Shown here in pieces: positions 54,716-64,000 of a DNA stretch of 64,000 bases (position 1 is its first letter; the number at the start of each line of letters is the position of its first letter). Origin of the DNA: Dactylorhiza incarnata (lineage: Eukaryota > Streptophyta > Magnoliopsida > Asparagales > Orchidaceae); NCBI GenBank assembly GCA_033032865.1, contig JAWHQI010000520.1, positions 310,001-374,000 of the forward strand, given 5' to 3'. The notes below the pieces were generated by a model, which saw nothing but the letters and a program-made list of their open reading frames with translations, was not told the DNA's origin and made no database searches. Both the position numbers and the translations under genes were made by a program.

Positions 54716-56234
54716 TGGCTGCATTATAATGTCTTTTTTTTCTTCTTCCATATAAACTCTCATCTTCTGCATTCCTGTACAATATCTTTGTAGCAGCAAT
54801 AGTTCAGATGGATGAACTGTATGCTCTTTTAGCTGCTGCCCGGTTTATATACCTGCAGAGAATGCGTCGATAAGCGTTAGTAGTAATAGTAAACCCCGGC
54901 ATGTCTTTTGTTGTTCAAAGGCGAATAATTGTGGTGCAAAACCGCATTTTATATATGTTTTTTATTGTAATCATTTTTGGGCAGTGCGAAGAAACTAAAA
55001 AAATGTTGTTATTGGTGTGCTGGTCTTTCAACACAATTTTTTTCCATGTCGATTGCTCTTTTGGAGAAAAGAGAGGCAAGATTGTTCTTCGCCCATGAGA
55101 TTGTATATATTGTCTCTTGAATTTGGGACGAGTGTAGATGGAGGGGGAACTAGTGAATTTTCCTAGTTTATATCAAAGTTGTTCGCTTATGCAAATGCTA
55201 TATTCGAGAGTCTTGATGAGCCTCGACTCTTTCATGTTGAGATTTTCACATTCGACGATCAAGAAATACATGGCTTAGAGCCCTTAGATAAAGATCGTGT
55301 ACTTTTACATGCTTGATTGATGTTTTTCCTCGACAAAAAGTGCAAGCTTCATCCCATAGAAAACTTGCAATTACATTTATTTATCTTTATTTTCCTTGGT
55401 TTATATCAAAGTTAGTGGTGGCATACGAATGTGATTCTAAATGAACCATCTCATGAGTATGAGCATAGTGTGATTCATCTTCAGTTGTTCTCCCTTCTTA
55501 TTTTGATTTTCACGATAAACTTTATCAGAACTACGGATAACTCGAGATCAAGATCTTCCCGCGAGGTTATAGAAATTGTATATGTATGGTCACAATAAAA
55601 TCAAAGCCTCTAGCAACATTGTGAACTCAAGCTATCAGGTTTTTTAGATGGCAAAACCGTGTTGGTCACTCTCGCAACATTGCGAGAGCAAGTTCATTTT
55701 CTAACGTTTTATTCTTCGAGTATAAATAATGAAAGGAAAGAACGTAAAGTAACATGATTATTACCTAAATTCTCTTTGATACATTCCGTTTTTTAATCAT
55801 TTTGGGTATTATACATTCCATACATGAACAATAAACTTGTTTTAGCAAACTCATGTGAAAACTGTATTGCTAAGCATTTTCAACAACAATTCTTATAGAA
55901 ACAAGGAACCCTTAACTTGTTTTAACAAATACCCTAAATCAAACAAAAGATAAAACACGAAGAAAATACCCGAGGAATGCGGGAGGAAGGAACTACTTTG
56001 ATGGTCTATTGCACACCCCATCATAAACGGTGGTGGGATGGTGAACACAAGTTTGGTTCGTCGTCATCTCCAACAAAATGATCATGGAATCATCTTGAAA
56101 CGCCTCCTCGGCCTCCATCGACCTATCATATACTCAGTCGGGAATCAAAACCTCCCCAACCAAGAGAGCTTTCGAAGAAGAGGAACAAAAACAAGTATTG
56201 GAAGTTTCAGTGGGGATGCAAATATGGAGATAAG
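54716..56234 (+). other. KAPP 3' UTR and intergenic region
   Basis: T-rich sequence directly follows the stop codon (TCTTTTTTTTCTTCTTCC at 54732). AATAAA occurs at about 55594, too far to be certain as the poly(A) signal. No other gene is recognised up to the MITE at 56235. Confidence 0.45.
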
Positions 56235-56463
56235 GGCTCCATTTGACACGGTTATTTTGCTCTGATGAGTTTGGGCAAAAATGCTACCCTCATAATACGT
56301 TTGACTTGACAACAGTTCGGGTTCATAACCACCAAGAAAAGAAAACTAGTTTTGATTTTTGAACATAAAAATGGATGAAGTTGATTAGGTGAGGTCAGAT
56401 GTTCGCAAACGACGGGTCGTAACCACCACATTCACGACCGCCACCGCCATGCCAAACGGACCC
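56235..56463. mobile_element. Tourist-like MITE
   Basis: Starts GGCTCCATTTGACACGG and ends ATGCCAAACGGACCC. Internal AAGAAAAGAAAACTAGTTTT and ACGACCGCCACC are shared with 61423-61645. The flanking three bases (AAG/ACG) do not match well, so the TSD has decayed. Confidence 0.75.
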
Positions 56464-56539
56464 ACGGCCTACTAACGACAGCTCCCTAATTTATCAGAAT
56501 ATAGGGTTAAAATAGGCAATTGTTAATTGCAACCGGCTA

Positions 56540-56657
56540 TTTTTAAAACTAGTTTTCTTTTGTTGGTTGCGGTCATAACCATTGAACATACATTCTAGGA
56601 CGGTGGTGTTTTTGTTCAAACTCATCGGAGCAAAAACGCCGCGCTAAACGAAGCCCA
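56540..56657. mobile_element. Truncated Tourist-like MITE
   Basis: In complement it starts GGGCTTCGTTTAGCGCGGC and continues through TGCTCCGATGAGTTTGAAC and AAAAGAAAACTAGTTTT, the left half of the same family. The other terminus is missing. Confidence 0.65.
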
Positions 56658-56880
56658 AGTAAAAAAAATTATCACATACTCACTGAAAAACTAGAAAATT
56701 AGGCAAAATCCCCGTAAGCCCTAATATTTTGAGTAGAAAAAAACAGCTGCAAATGAAAGAATCAATCCAAAACATAAACAAAGGGAACCAGAGTCCAAAC
56801 TACAAGAAATTCTTTAACAAAAATAGTAACAAGCAACTCGATCTTCCACATTAAGAACATTTCTTATAGAAAAAATTTTA

Positions 56881-57054
56881 GGTGAGTATCTCGCACCTAG
56901 ATCATGGTGAGAGGAGTGCATCTCAGCCATTGATAGCTCTAAATATTGCTGTATTTATGAATAATAAATAATGTCAGTATTTTCTCTACCGTCAGATCTA
57001 AGATCATACGGCTGTATTTCCCCCTCACCTAGAACTAGGTGCGAGATACTCACC
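56881..57054. mobile_element. MITE with 30-bp TIRs, TA target
   Basis: GGTGAGTATCTCGCACCTAG at 56881 is matched by the complement CTAGGTGCGAGATACTCACC ending at 57054. TA flanks both sides (56879-56880, 57055-57056), which suggests a Tc1/mariner-like (Stowaway-type) insertion. TTA/TAA flanks would instead suggest Tourist. Confidence 0.82.
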
Positions 57055-57613
57055 TAAGTATTTCTCTTTCTTATAAGATCAATATAAGTTCTTGGTTTGG
57101 CAAATTTTTGTCAAATATTGGAACATTAAGATTCTCATTACTAACGTATTCCGACCGACCGACGATTTCATGATCAAGTCAATGCCCTGCAGATTCAATA
57201 AACGTTTCTAATTGCCCTTTTCTCCCACATCAGTTTGCTCGTCTCCTTCTTTAATTTGGTATCGTGCAAATTCACCTCGAAATCACGGGCCTCGGCGAGC
57301 GATGTCTAGGTGTGCGCGTGTCGCTCTAGTGTTTGGTTCGGGTACATTCACGAGGATAGCCGGGGCGAGTTTCCATTCGTGACAAGGTGGTGAAGAGCCC
57401 ACCCCTTCTCATTTTTTTTTATTTTTGGCGCGAAACAAAACAACTATTATTGTGCGGTTAGCCAATTTTTTGGGGGTGCAGATAACAATTTTTCATGTGC
57501 GGCTAACAATTATCCTAAAAATGCATGTACAAGGCGTATTTCCAAAATACGCGTAATAACTCATACAAATAAAATGTGGATAGCCAAAACTCAGCAACCT
57601 ATTTTTTTGGAGA
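57055..57613. other. Intergenic sequence, no recognisable feature
   Basis: About 560 bp, AT-rich, without a gene or transposon landmark that I recognise. Confidence 0.4.
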
Positions 57614-58119
57614 GTTGATATTAGCAGTCCGGAACTGGATACTCACAGTCCATTGCTATTCGTAGTCCATAAATTTTATTTGTAGTCCAAAATTATATTT
57701 GCACCACACTCACATCCCAAATAAGTGAAACACTTTGCTGATTTATTAAGCACTAGAAGGCTATAGAAATATCTTAAAAACTCAAACAATTTAAAAACTT
57801 AGCAGAAAAATAATTTAAATGACATGCATAGAGGAATCAACTCTAAAGCAAGTTAAATGACATGCAAACCTTCCTCTAATAAAAAAAAAACTGACTACTT
57901 TTATGGGAAGTTCGCTGGTTTCACCTTCTTTTTTCAAGAAGGTGATTCTAAGAGGGGAAAGACGACGCGGCCGATAGAACTACGGCTAGGATTTAGGCAA
58001 CGGGAGGAGAGAGGTGGAGAGAAGGTTATCCGATGGGATGCGAAGTGGACTGCAAGTATAATTAAGATTTTTACAATTTTTGGGGTGCAAATAGCGAGAA
58101 TTGGACTGCTAATATCAAC
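57614..58119. mobile_element. Terminal-inverted-repeat element upstream of the CCX gene
   Basis: GTTGATATTAGCAGTCC at 57614 is repeated inverted at its right end (GGACTGCTAATATCAAC, ending at 58119). Further inside, TATTTGCACC on the left pairs with GGTGCAAATA on the right. Short AGTCCA motifs recur at 57648-57690. No transposase. It ends 111 bp before the CCX ATG, so it probably forms part of the promoter or 5' UTR. Confidence 0.7.
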
Positions 58120-58230
58120 CTTCTGTTTTTTTCTCAAACAGGGAGACATTGCTTCCCAAAGCGCGTTCCATCATTGCTTCCTCCATCATTACCCTCCTCC
58201 GCCCCTTCTCGTTTTAGGCCGTCGAATGGC

Positions 58231-59130
58231 ATGGCCTCGTCATCTGCATCTTCCTCCTCCTCCTCTTTGAAGCTCATATCCATTCCGGCCATCCTCCTTT
58301 TCTCCGGTCTACTCTTCCTCCTCTTCCTCTTCCCCTCATTCTCCTCAGCGGATCCAATCCACCGCCGCCGGCTCCAGTCCTCCTCTTCCGTCAATCCCCC
58401 ACCGCTTTGCTCCGCCGTCCTCCGCCTCCCACCGGATGATCGCTGCGCCTTCTCACGAGCCCACTGCGTTCCGTCCGGCGGAATCCTCAACTACTCCTCC
58501 CTCCACTTCTGCCTCCTCCACTCCTCTAAACTCTTCTCCTTCATCGCCCTCTCTCTCCTCCTCCTCCTTCTCTTCTACCTCCTTGCCCGCACTGCATCTG
58601 ACTGCTTCTCCCCCGCCGTTTCTCTCCTATCCTCTCGCCTCCGCCTATCTCCATCAATGGCCGCCGTCACATTACTCGCCCTCGGCAACGGCGCCCCCGA
58701 CCTCTTCGCCTCCATTGCTGCCCTCCATTCGGGCCAGGCCCGGACCGGCCTCGCAGCTGTAGTCTCTGCCGGCGCCTTCGTATCCGCCTTTGTCGTTGGT
58801 GCGGTTGCCGCCCTCTCCCCCGCTTCCCCCTTCCTCCTAGAACCATCTTCCTTCATCCGCGACGTCTTTTTCTACCTCCTCGCAGCCTCCGCCATGTTCT
58901 ACATCTACCTCAGCGCCGAGATCTTTCTCTGGCAGGCGGTGGGGTTGATCTCCTTCTATGTCTTCTTTGTCGGGCTTGTCTTCTGGATGGATTCCAGCAT
59001 CGGCAGAAGAGAAAGGACGGACGACGAGATGATCAAGCTACCGGAGTGGGAATTGAAGGAGGCCACTGCAAATGCAGAAGCTGGCAAATCAAACGGATCT
59101 GGTTGGGGATTATGTGAACTACTTGGGAAG
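58231..59130 (+). CDS. Cation/calcium exchanger (CCX family), first exon
   Basis: CCX proteins are membrane antiporters that exchange Ca2+, Na+ or K+ for other cations, at endomembranes or the plasma membrane. The start is placed at ATG 58231 (MASSSAS); upstream there is no ATG in this frame after the inverted-repeat element. The exon codes 300 residues: a hydrophobic N-terminal segment (about 13-36, signal or membrane anchor), a Cys-containing lumenal region (Cys 60, 72, 79, 94, with GILNYSSLHFC typical of CCX), a membrane segment at 101-118, the alpha-1 ion-binding motif LGNGAPDLFAS (151-161), a segment at 173-195, and two more at 211-252. It is followed by a consensus donor GTGAGTG at 59131. 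The alpha-2 half of the protein is absent, so it must be in later exons. Strongly GC-rich compared with its surroundings. Confidence 0.88.
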
Positions 59131-59365
59131 GTGAGTGTTGAATGCCATTACCAGGTACACTGAAAATGTTTTTTTATTGCACTTTTGGATATTCCTCCTT
59201 CCTGAATAAAACTATCCCTTAAGTTTTGCCAAATGGGTTATCAAACTATGCAGATATTGCATGCATTAAATCTGCCCGGAGTTACTTCTATCAGAAATTG
59301 TTTTGAATCTATGATCTTCATGAATTCTCATATCTGGATAAAACATACTGCATCTAGTAAATATC
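59131..59365 (+). other. Presumed CCX intron 1, proximal part
   Basis: It starts with the donor GTGAGTG. A possible acceptor CTATGCAG at 59245-59252 opens a short frame, but I see no clear CCX match there. The left TSD of the Mutator-like element (GTAAATATC) is 59357-59365. Confidence 0.5.
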
Positions 59366-60506
59366 GGCATTTTGGCAAAATGCACCCCCATTATCCTATG
59401 TTTGGCAAATTGACCCCTAATTTGTTAATTTGGCAAAATGCCCCCCCCCCCCCCCCCCCCCATTATGATTAAACTCGGCAAAATGCACTCCAAGTTCTTT
59501 TTAGGGGTATTTTGGTCTTCCTCATGTGTTATGATTAAAATAACTCCTTCAATTTATTTTAAATACATTTGAGGGGGGTGCATTCTGCCAAAAGCCAAGT
59601 TTGGTGTCAAAAAGTCCATCAGCTAGGATCCCGAAATAAATAATGACTTCCAAAAAAGAATAATGAAACTGTGCAACTCTCCTCAGAACATCATATACAT
59701 TTAAATGATTGAACCAGCTCCATTTGTTATACGGCTCATTTTAAAACAGTAAACCAATTTGAGTCCCACACTAAAATTACAGATGAAACTGGGTCCATTT
59801 GTTAATAAACAATAACTCAAGATGAAACTGTAAATCCATTTTGGTCCATTTTAAAACAAAAGTCCATTTTAAAACAGTAAACCATTTGTTAAAACAGTAA
59901 ATCCATTTGGGTCCATTTGTTATGCGGCTCCATTTGTTAATAAACATTCAAGGTGAAATTGGGTCCCAAACTAAAATTACAATACTTGTTATAGTACCAA
60001 ATTAAAATAACGCAAATGGTCCAAAATAACAAAATATTCAACATGACACTCTCATTACATAAAAGTAGACCAATCCTCATTCAAATACAACAACAAAATG
60101 CAAAATTTGGCCAATCCTTTTATGTAGCACCTTCAGATAGCAAAATTTCTCTTCAACACACCATTCAAGTGGAGCACCTGCATATTATGAAGTCATTGTC
60201 ATTAGAAATATTGAAACATGAAAACCCATAAAAAATACGTTGAATGATACAATATTATTTACCAGGTGCCAATGCTGCTTACTAGGCACATAGATATGTT
60301 TCAAAGCTCAAGATGTCCTCCGCACCTACAAAAGAATACGATTTGATTATTAAACAATCAAATATGTAAAATATTATTAATCAGGTGCCAATGTTGAATC
60401 ACTGGTACTGTTTATATCTTGCAATTCATTTTCCTCAATCAAAATATTTTCCCATTCCATATCTACGAAATTTAACAAAAATATCTGCATACATAAGAAA
60501 CCCCAA

Positions 60507-60690
60507 AATAGCTAATACTCAGGCAATGCAGCCAAAAAAAACTCTGAAATGTAATACCTAAAAAAAGGGAAATCTGAAATAGACTCACTGAAACCCAAAA
60601 ATAGCTAATACTCAGGCAATGCAGCAAAAAAAACTCTGAAATGTAATACCTAAAAACAGGGAAATCTGAAATAGACTCACCGAAAACTAA
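60507..60690. repeat. 93-bp tandem duplication inside the MULE
   Basis: GCTAATACTCAGGCAATGCAG at 60511 recurs at 60604, with the rest of the unit (CTCTGAAATGTAATACC, GGGAAATCTGAAATAGAC) also repeated. Two copies. Confidence 0.85.
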
Positions 60691-60804
60691 AATGCCTCAC
60701 TGAAATCTAAAATGTTATACCTGAGAATAGCTCGGCAATGAAGCTTTGGGGTTGCGTGCTTCGGCGAAGATGTCGCAGCAGGGAAAAAGATGCAGCCACA
60801 GCGC

Positions 60805-60865
60805 GAGGAAGACGATGCGCGCGAGGAAGACGATGCGCGCGAGGAAGACGATGCGTCCAGGGAAT
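60805..60865. repeat. 18-bp minisatellite GCGCGAGGAAGACGATGC
   Basis: Three adjacent copies of an 18-bp unit, with related units at 60945-60990 (GCGCGAGGAAGACGATGC again). On the + strand one frame reads (AREEDD)n. It is open by composition and has no domain. Confidence 0.82.
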
Positions 60866-61197
60866 ACGATCCGCGCGAAGGAAGCCGATGCGGCCACAGC
60901 GCGAGGGGTTGTGGGCTCCGACAAAGATGTCGCAGCCAGGGAATACGATTCGCGCGAGGAAGACGATGCGGCCACAGCACGAGGAAGACGACTGCGGGGT
61001 GAATGACCTAACTCCCGGTTAAATGTCTATTTTAACTGTTTGGAAGGAAATAGCCTCGCCTGGGGTGCAGTTTGCCAAAAATTTAATAATGGGGGGTGCA
61101 TTTTGCCAATTTAACAAATTAGGGGTGCATTTTGCTAAACATAGGATAATGGGGGGTGCATTCTGCCAAAATGTCGTAAATATCTTACACAGGCTAA

Positions 61198-61419
61198 GGC
61201 TCCATTTGTTTCGGCGGTGGCGTTTTCGAGCGTTGGGAATGTGAGCCGTAGGAATGGAGCGGTGGGAATGGAGGGAGGGTGCAGCTTTGGCGTTGAAGGC
61301 CAAAATTGGCGTTTTGAAGCATTGGGAATGGAGAAAGGAGTTTTACCAAACAATTTTTTTCAGTATTGACATTTTTTTCCTACCGCCAATGGAGAAAAAA
61401 TGCCGAAACAAACGGAGCC
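61198..61419. mobile_element. MITE with TIR GGCTCCATTTGTTTCGGC, TSD TAA
   Basis: Starts GGCTCCATTTGTTTCGGCG and ends CCGAAACAAACGGAGCC. TAA flanks at 61195-61197 and 61420-61422. The interior has GGTGGGAATGGAG and its complement-like copies. It differs internally from the other MITE family but has similar terminal bases. It directly abuts the next MITE. Confidence 0.85.
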
Positions 61420-61422
61420 TAA

Positions 61423-61645
61423 GGTTCCGTTTGGCACAACGTTTTTGCTATGGTCGGTTTGGACAAAAGCGCCACTGCCATAGAATGTATGTTTGGCATG
61501 ACAACGTTTATGACCGCCATCAAGAAAAGAAAACTAGTTTTGAACATAAAAGTGAACTTAGTTCCTTAGGTGAGGTCGGGCGTTCACAAACGACTAAATC
61601 ATAACGACCGAGTTCATGATTGCTACCGCTGTGCCAAACGGAGCC
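61423..61645. mobile_element. Tourist-like MITE, TSD TAA
   Basis: Starts GGTTCCGTTTGGCAC and ends GTGCCAAACGGAGCC. TAA flanks at 61420-61422 (shared with the preceding MITE) and 61646-61648. Internal sequence belongs to the family at 40550, 43270 and 56235. Confidence 0.87.
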
Positions 61646-61739
61646 TAAATCATAACGATGGGTCACACATCTTATAGTATGGATAAAAGCCCTTTTATTT
61701 AAGTAATAAATGGTTTGATAATTTCTTATTCCTAACTTC

Positions 61740-64000
61740 TTATGTGTGGTTGAAAGATCTCACCTCATACCTAAGTGGAACATATTATATCTGTTGTGCG
61801 GTAAATGATTTTTTTCGTATTTTCGTAATAGGACCGGGTATACATATATATAAGAGTAACTGAACCCAATATCTAACACTCCCCCTCAAGTTGGGTCGTG
61901 GAAACTTTCCAGACCTAACTTGTTACATATGAAATTCATTCTGACCCCAGTAACTCCTTTCGTGAGAATATCAGCAACTTGGTCCCCAGTCTTCACATGG
62001 CTCAAGGAAATAAGACCTTCTTCATACTTCTCTCGTACGAAGTGACAGTCAACCTCGATGTGCTTTGTGCGTTCATGAAACACAGGATTGGTTGCTATCT
62101 GTATTGCAGCTTGATTATCACACCATAACAGAGTTGGGTCATGGACAGGGTATCCGATTTCACAAAGAGTCTGCCTGATCCACATGATCTCAGCAACGGT
62201 GTGCGACATAGCCCGATACTCTGCCTCGGCACTAGATCTGGCGACAGTGGTCTGTTTCTTGCTCTTCCAGGAGACAAGGTTTCCTCCCATAAATATAGTA
62301 AATCCTGTGGTAGACTTCCGAGTGGCTAAACAACCTGCCCAGTCGGAACAACCTGCCCAGTCGGAGTCACAGTAAGCCTCTATATTGGAGTGACCACGAT
62401 TCTTGTATGATATTCCTAGACCAGGATCCTTCTTTATGTACCTAACAATGCGGAGAACAGAGTCCCATTGAGAGGTAGTTGGGTTTGCCATGAACTGACT
62501 GACCTTACTCACAGCGCAGGCAATGTCTGGGCGAGTCATAGTAAGGTAGTTAAGTTTTCCAACAACTCTTCGATACTTCTCTGGCGATTCAAAAGATTTG
62601 CTCTCGGAGTGAAGTCCCTTTTCTCCTGGTTCAAGAGGAGAATCCATAGGGCGGCAGTCAGACATTCCAAGATCAGATAACAGATCAAGGGCATATTTAC
62701 GTTGAGAAACAAAGATAGAGTCGTCATGATCAGTAACTTCAATCCCAAGGAAGTATCGTAACAGCCCTAGATCTTTGGTTTGGAAGTTGGAGTGTAAGAA
62801 CGCTTTGAGATCGGCTATCCCTTTAGGATCACTACCAGTGATGACGATATCATCAACATACACAATTAGGAGCACAGTACCAGCAGAGGAGTTCCGATAA
62901 AAGAGAGATGAGTCTTTGACACTTTTGGTAAGTCCGAATTTGGTGACCACAGACCGAAAGCGAGCAAACCACTGGCGCGGGGATTGTTTCAACCCATATA
63001 AGGAGGCAAGGAGACGACACACCTTGTTACGCTCCCCCTCAGCAACGAACCCAGGTGGTTGTTCCATATACACCTCTTCCTCCAAGGACCCATGAAGGAA
63101 CGCATTCTTGATATCTAACTGATGGAGAGGCCACCGGTGAGTGGCTGCAAGAGAGATCACGATCCGAATAGAGGACATCTTGGCAACAGGTGCAAACGTT
63201 TCCTCATAATCCACGCCATAAGTTTGGGCATAGCCTTTGGCAACAAGGCGGGCTTTCAAGCGAGCAAGAGAACCATCAGCATTGGCTTTAACAGAGTAGA
63301 TCCATTTGCAACCAATAGCACGCTTCCCAGGCGGCAAAGACACAAGTTCCCAAGTATTATTCAGTTGAAGTGCCGTCAATTCCTCTTGCATAGCAGCCAT
63401 CCAGCCAGGATGAGTTTTGGCCTCCCCAACCGTGGAGGGAATGGTGTACTGATCCAACATCAAGTGAAGTGCGGTATGAGAAGCAGACAACCCCTGATAA
63501 GAGCTCACAAAGAGAGGTCTATTCTGACAAGCCCGACTGCCCTTGCGGAGAGCAATAGGAAGCTCGGTACTAGCCAGAGGTGGAGCGGCAGGCACTTCAG
63601 TTTGGTTCTGGTCCTCACTAGCAGGAGCAATCTGAGGAACAGTAGTTGAGCCATCAATGGTTGAGGTAGGCTGAGATGGTGGTATTTCATTTCTATCAGA
63701 AGTGCGGCGAGAGTAGACCTGTCCCCAAAGGGGGCACAATATGTCAGTCGGAGAGACGAGGGCAGAATCAGGACGAGGAACTAGCATCTCATCAAGAGAG
63801 AGATCAGAAGATGAAGTGGGAAGGGGAGAGCCAGTGGTACGATAAGAGACAGATTCGAGGAAGACAACATCTGAAGAAATGATGTATTTGTGGAGTTCAG
63901 GAGAATAACATCGATATCCCTTGGTAGTCCGAGAGTATCCAAGGAAGATACACTTCAAAGAGCGAGGATCAAGTTTGGAAACGGAGGGACGAGCATCCCG
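61740..64000 (-). mobile_element. Ty1/copia element, 3' half, running off the right edge
   Basis: The 3' LTR ends (in + direction) with ATCTAACA at 61878, so in element orientation it begins TGTTAGAT. The polypurine tract is CTCCCCCTCAAG (complement) at 61879-61890. Its outer end lies near 61740 but cannot be set without the other LTR. Inside, pol is open to the right edge. TG...CA type, and a different family from the copia at 8957. Confidence 0.85.
61886..63958 (-). CDS. copia integrase end, reverse transcriptase and RNase H (partial)
   Basis: 690 open codons; the 5' part is outside the window. Integrase tail: KCIFLGYSRTTKGYRCYSPE. Linker, then RT: MQEELTALQLNNTWELVSLPPGKRAIGCKWIYSVK, ARLVAKGYAQTYGVDYEETFAPVAKMSSIR, LHQLDIKNAFLHGSLEEEVYM and IVYVDDIVITGSD. 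RNase H: AYCDSDWAG, SRSSAEAEYRAMS, LLWCDNQAAI and HERTKHIEVDCHFVRE. All catalytic positions of RT and RNase H are present. An 18-bp in-frame duplication adds CSDWAG after DSDWAG. Confidence 0.93.
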   Translation of the reverse strand: MKCIFLGYSRTTKGYRCYSPELHKYIISSDVVFLESVSYRTTGSPLPTSSSDLSLDEMLVPRPDSALVSPTDILCPLWGQVYSRRTSDRNEIPPSQPTSTIDGSTTVPQIAPASEDQNQTEVPAAPPLASTELPIALRKGSRACQNRPLFVSSYQGLSASHTALHLMLDQYTIPSTVGEAKTHPGWMAAMQEELTALQLNNTWELVSLPPGKRAIGCKWIYSVKANADGSLARLKARLVAKGYAQTYGVDYEETFAPVAKMSSIRIVISLAATHRWPLHQLDIKNAFLHGSLEEEVYMEQPPGFVAEGERNKVCRLLASLYGLKQSPRQWFARFRSVVTKFGLTKSVKDSSLFYRNSSAGTVLLIVYVDDIVITGSDPKGIADLKAFLHSNFQTKDLGLLRYFLGIEVTDHDDSIFVSQRKYALDLLSDLGMSDCRPMDSPLEPGEKGLHSESKSFESPEKYRRVVGKLNYLTMTRPDIACAVSKVSQFMANPTTSQWDSVLRIVRYIKKDPGLGISYKNRGHSNIEAYCDSDWAGCSDWAGCLATRKSTTGFTIFMGGNLVSWKSKKQTTVARSSAEAEYRAMSHTVAEIMWIRQTLCEIGYPVHDPTLLWCDNQAAIQIATNPVFHERTKHIEVDCHFVREKYEEGLISLSHVKTGDQVADILTKGVTGVRMNFICNKLGLESFHDPT

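Larger units (their letters stand above)
59366..61175. mobile_element. Non-autonomous Mutator-like element (MULE), 9-bp TSD
   Basis: The TIRs start GGCATTTTGGCAAAATGC (left) and, in complement, GACATTTTGGCAGAATGC (right), extending about 100 bp with GGTGCATTTTGCC-type units. The 9-bp direct repeat GTAAATATC flanks it at 59357-59365 and 61176-61184. It has a C run (59443-59460) in the left TIR and no transposase. Inside are a 93-bp tandem duplication (60507-60690) and an 18-bp repeat array (60805-60865). Confidence 0.88.

Noticed and set aside
58174..58230. Upstream extension of the CCX frame
   Set aside because: The reading upstream of 58231 would need a TTG start; the first ATG in frame is 58231, which also begins a typical Ser-rich N-terminus.
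59253..59356. Possible second CCX exon (ILHALNLPGVTSI...)
   Set aside because: It has an acceptor and lies in frame, but the peptide shows no clear CCX similarity and the only donor overlaps the MULE target duplication. Left as intron.
60690..61022. Several overlapping open frames (AREEDD, TMRARK, SSSRASS repeats)
   Set aside because: All arise from the 18-bp repeat array inside the MULE being open on both strands.

Overview
This is plant nuclear DNA, from an angiosperm with a transposon-rich genome. The basis is spliced genes with GT-AG introns, plant Ty1/copia and Ty3/gypsy elements with initiator-tRNA-Met or tRNA-Asp type primer-binding sites, several MITE families, a Mutator-like element, and two recognisable host genes. 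The species cannot be named from the sequence. I see no bacterial operons, CRISPR arrays or tRNA genes.

Two host genes lie on the + strand. The first is a protein phosphatase 2C whose exons match the catalytic half of kinase-associated protein phosphatase (KAPP, plant PP2C type). Six exons (14503-14638, 31182-31276, 43602-43717, 43934-44063, 44158-44212, 54560-54715) join in frame through consensus splice sites into 228 codons plus a stop. They are separated by introns of about 16.5, 12.3, 0.2, 0.1 and 10.3 kb. The 5' exons (FHA domain and the DGHGG-type start of the phosphatase) are not visible, so the gene runs off the left edge and is longer than 40 kb. The second is the first exon of a cation/calcium exchanger (CCX family) at 58231-59130. 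Its 3' half lies beyond a long intron or past the right edge.

Almost everything else is mobile DNA. 1-752: Ty3/gypsy pol fragment. 753 to about 5445: Athila-like gag-protease element without pol. 5445-8760: decayed copia (- strand). 8957-13932: complete copia (- strand) with near-identical short LTRs and a 5-bp target duplication. First KAPP intron: a Cassandra-like LTR with 5S rRNA-like sequence (17486-17660), a decayed copia (20535-24066) and a gypsy with both LTRs but most of pol deleted (25401-31006). Second intron: gypsy remnant (31970-34389), copia deletion derivative (34390-35795), two tandem copies of a transposon-domain pseudogene (35880-40060) and several MITEs. Fifth intron: a chromovirus with TG...CA LTRs and TSD TACAC (44323-49785), a truncated copia related to the one at 8957 (50411-53369) and a fold-back element around 39 consecutive C (53671-54030). 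Right end: MITEs, a terminal-inverted-repeat element just upstream of the CCX start, a 1.8-kb Mutator-like element with a 9-bp TSD in the presumed CCX intron, two MITEs abutting on a shared TAA, and a copia whose pol is open to the right edge (61740-64000).

The host exons remain open and well spliced although they make up roughly 1.6 kb of 64 kb. The main biological point is a phosphatase gene that is probably still functional and carries about 39 kb of intron, most of it recognisable transposons.
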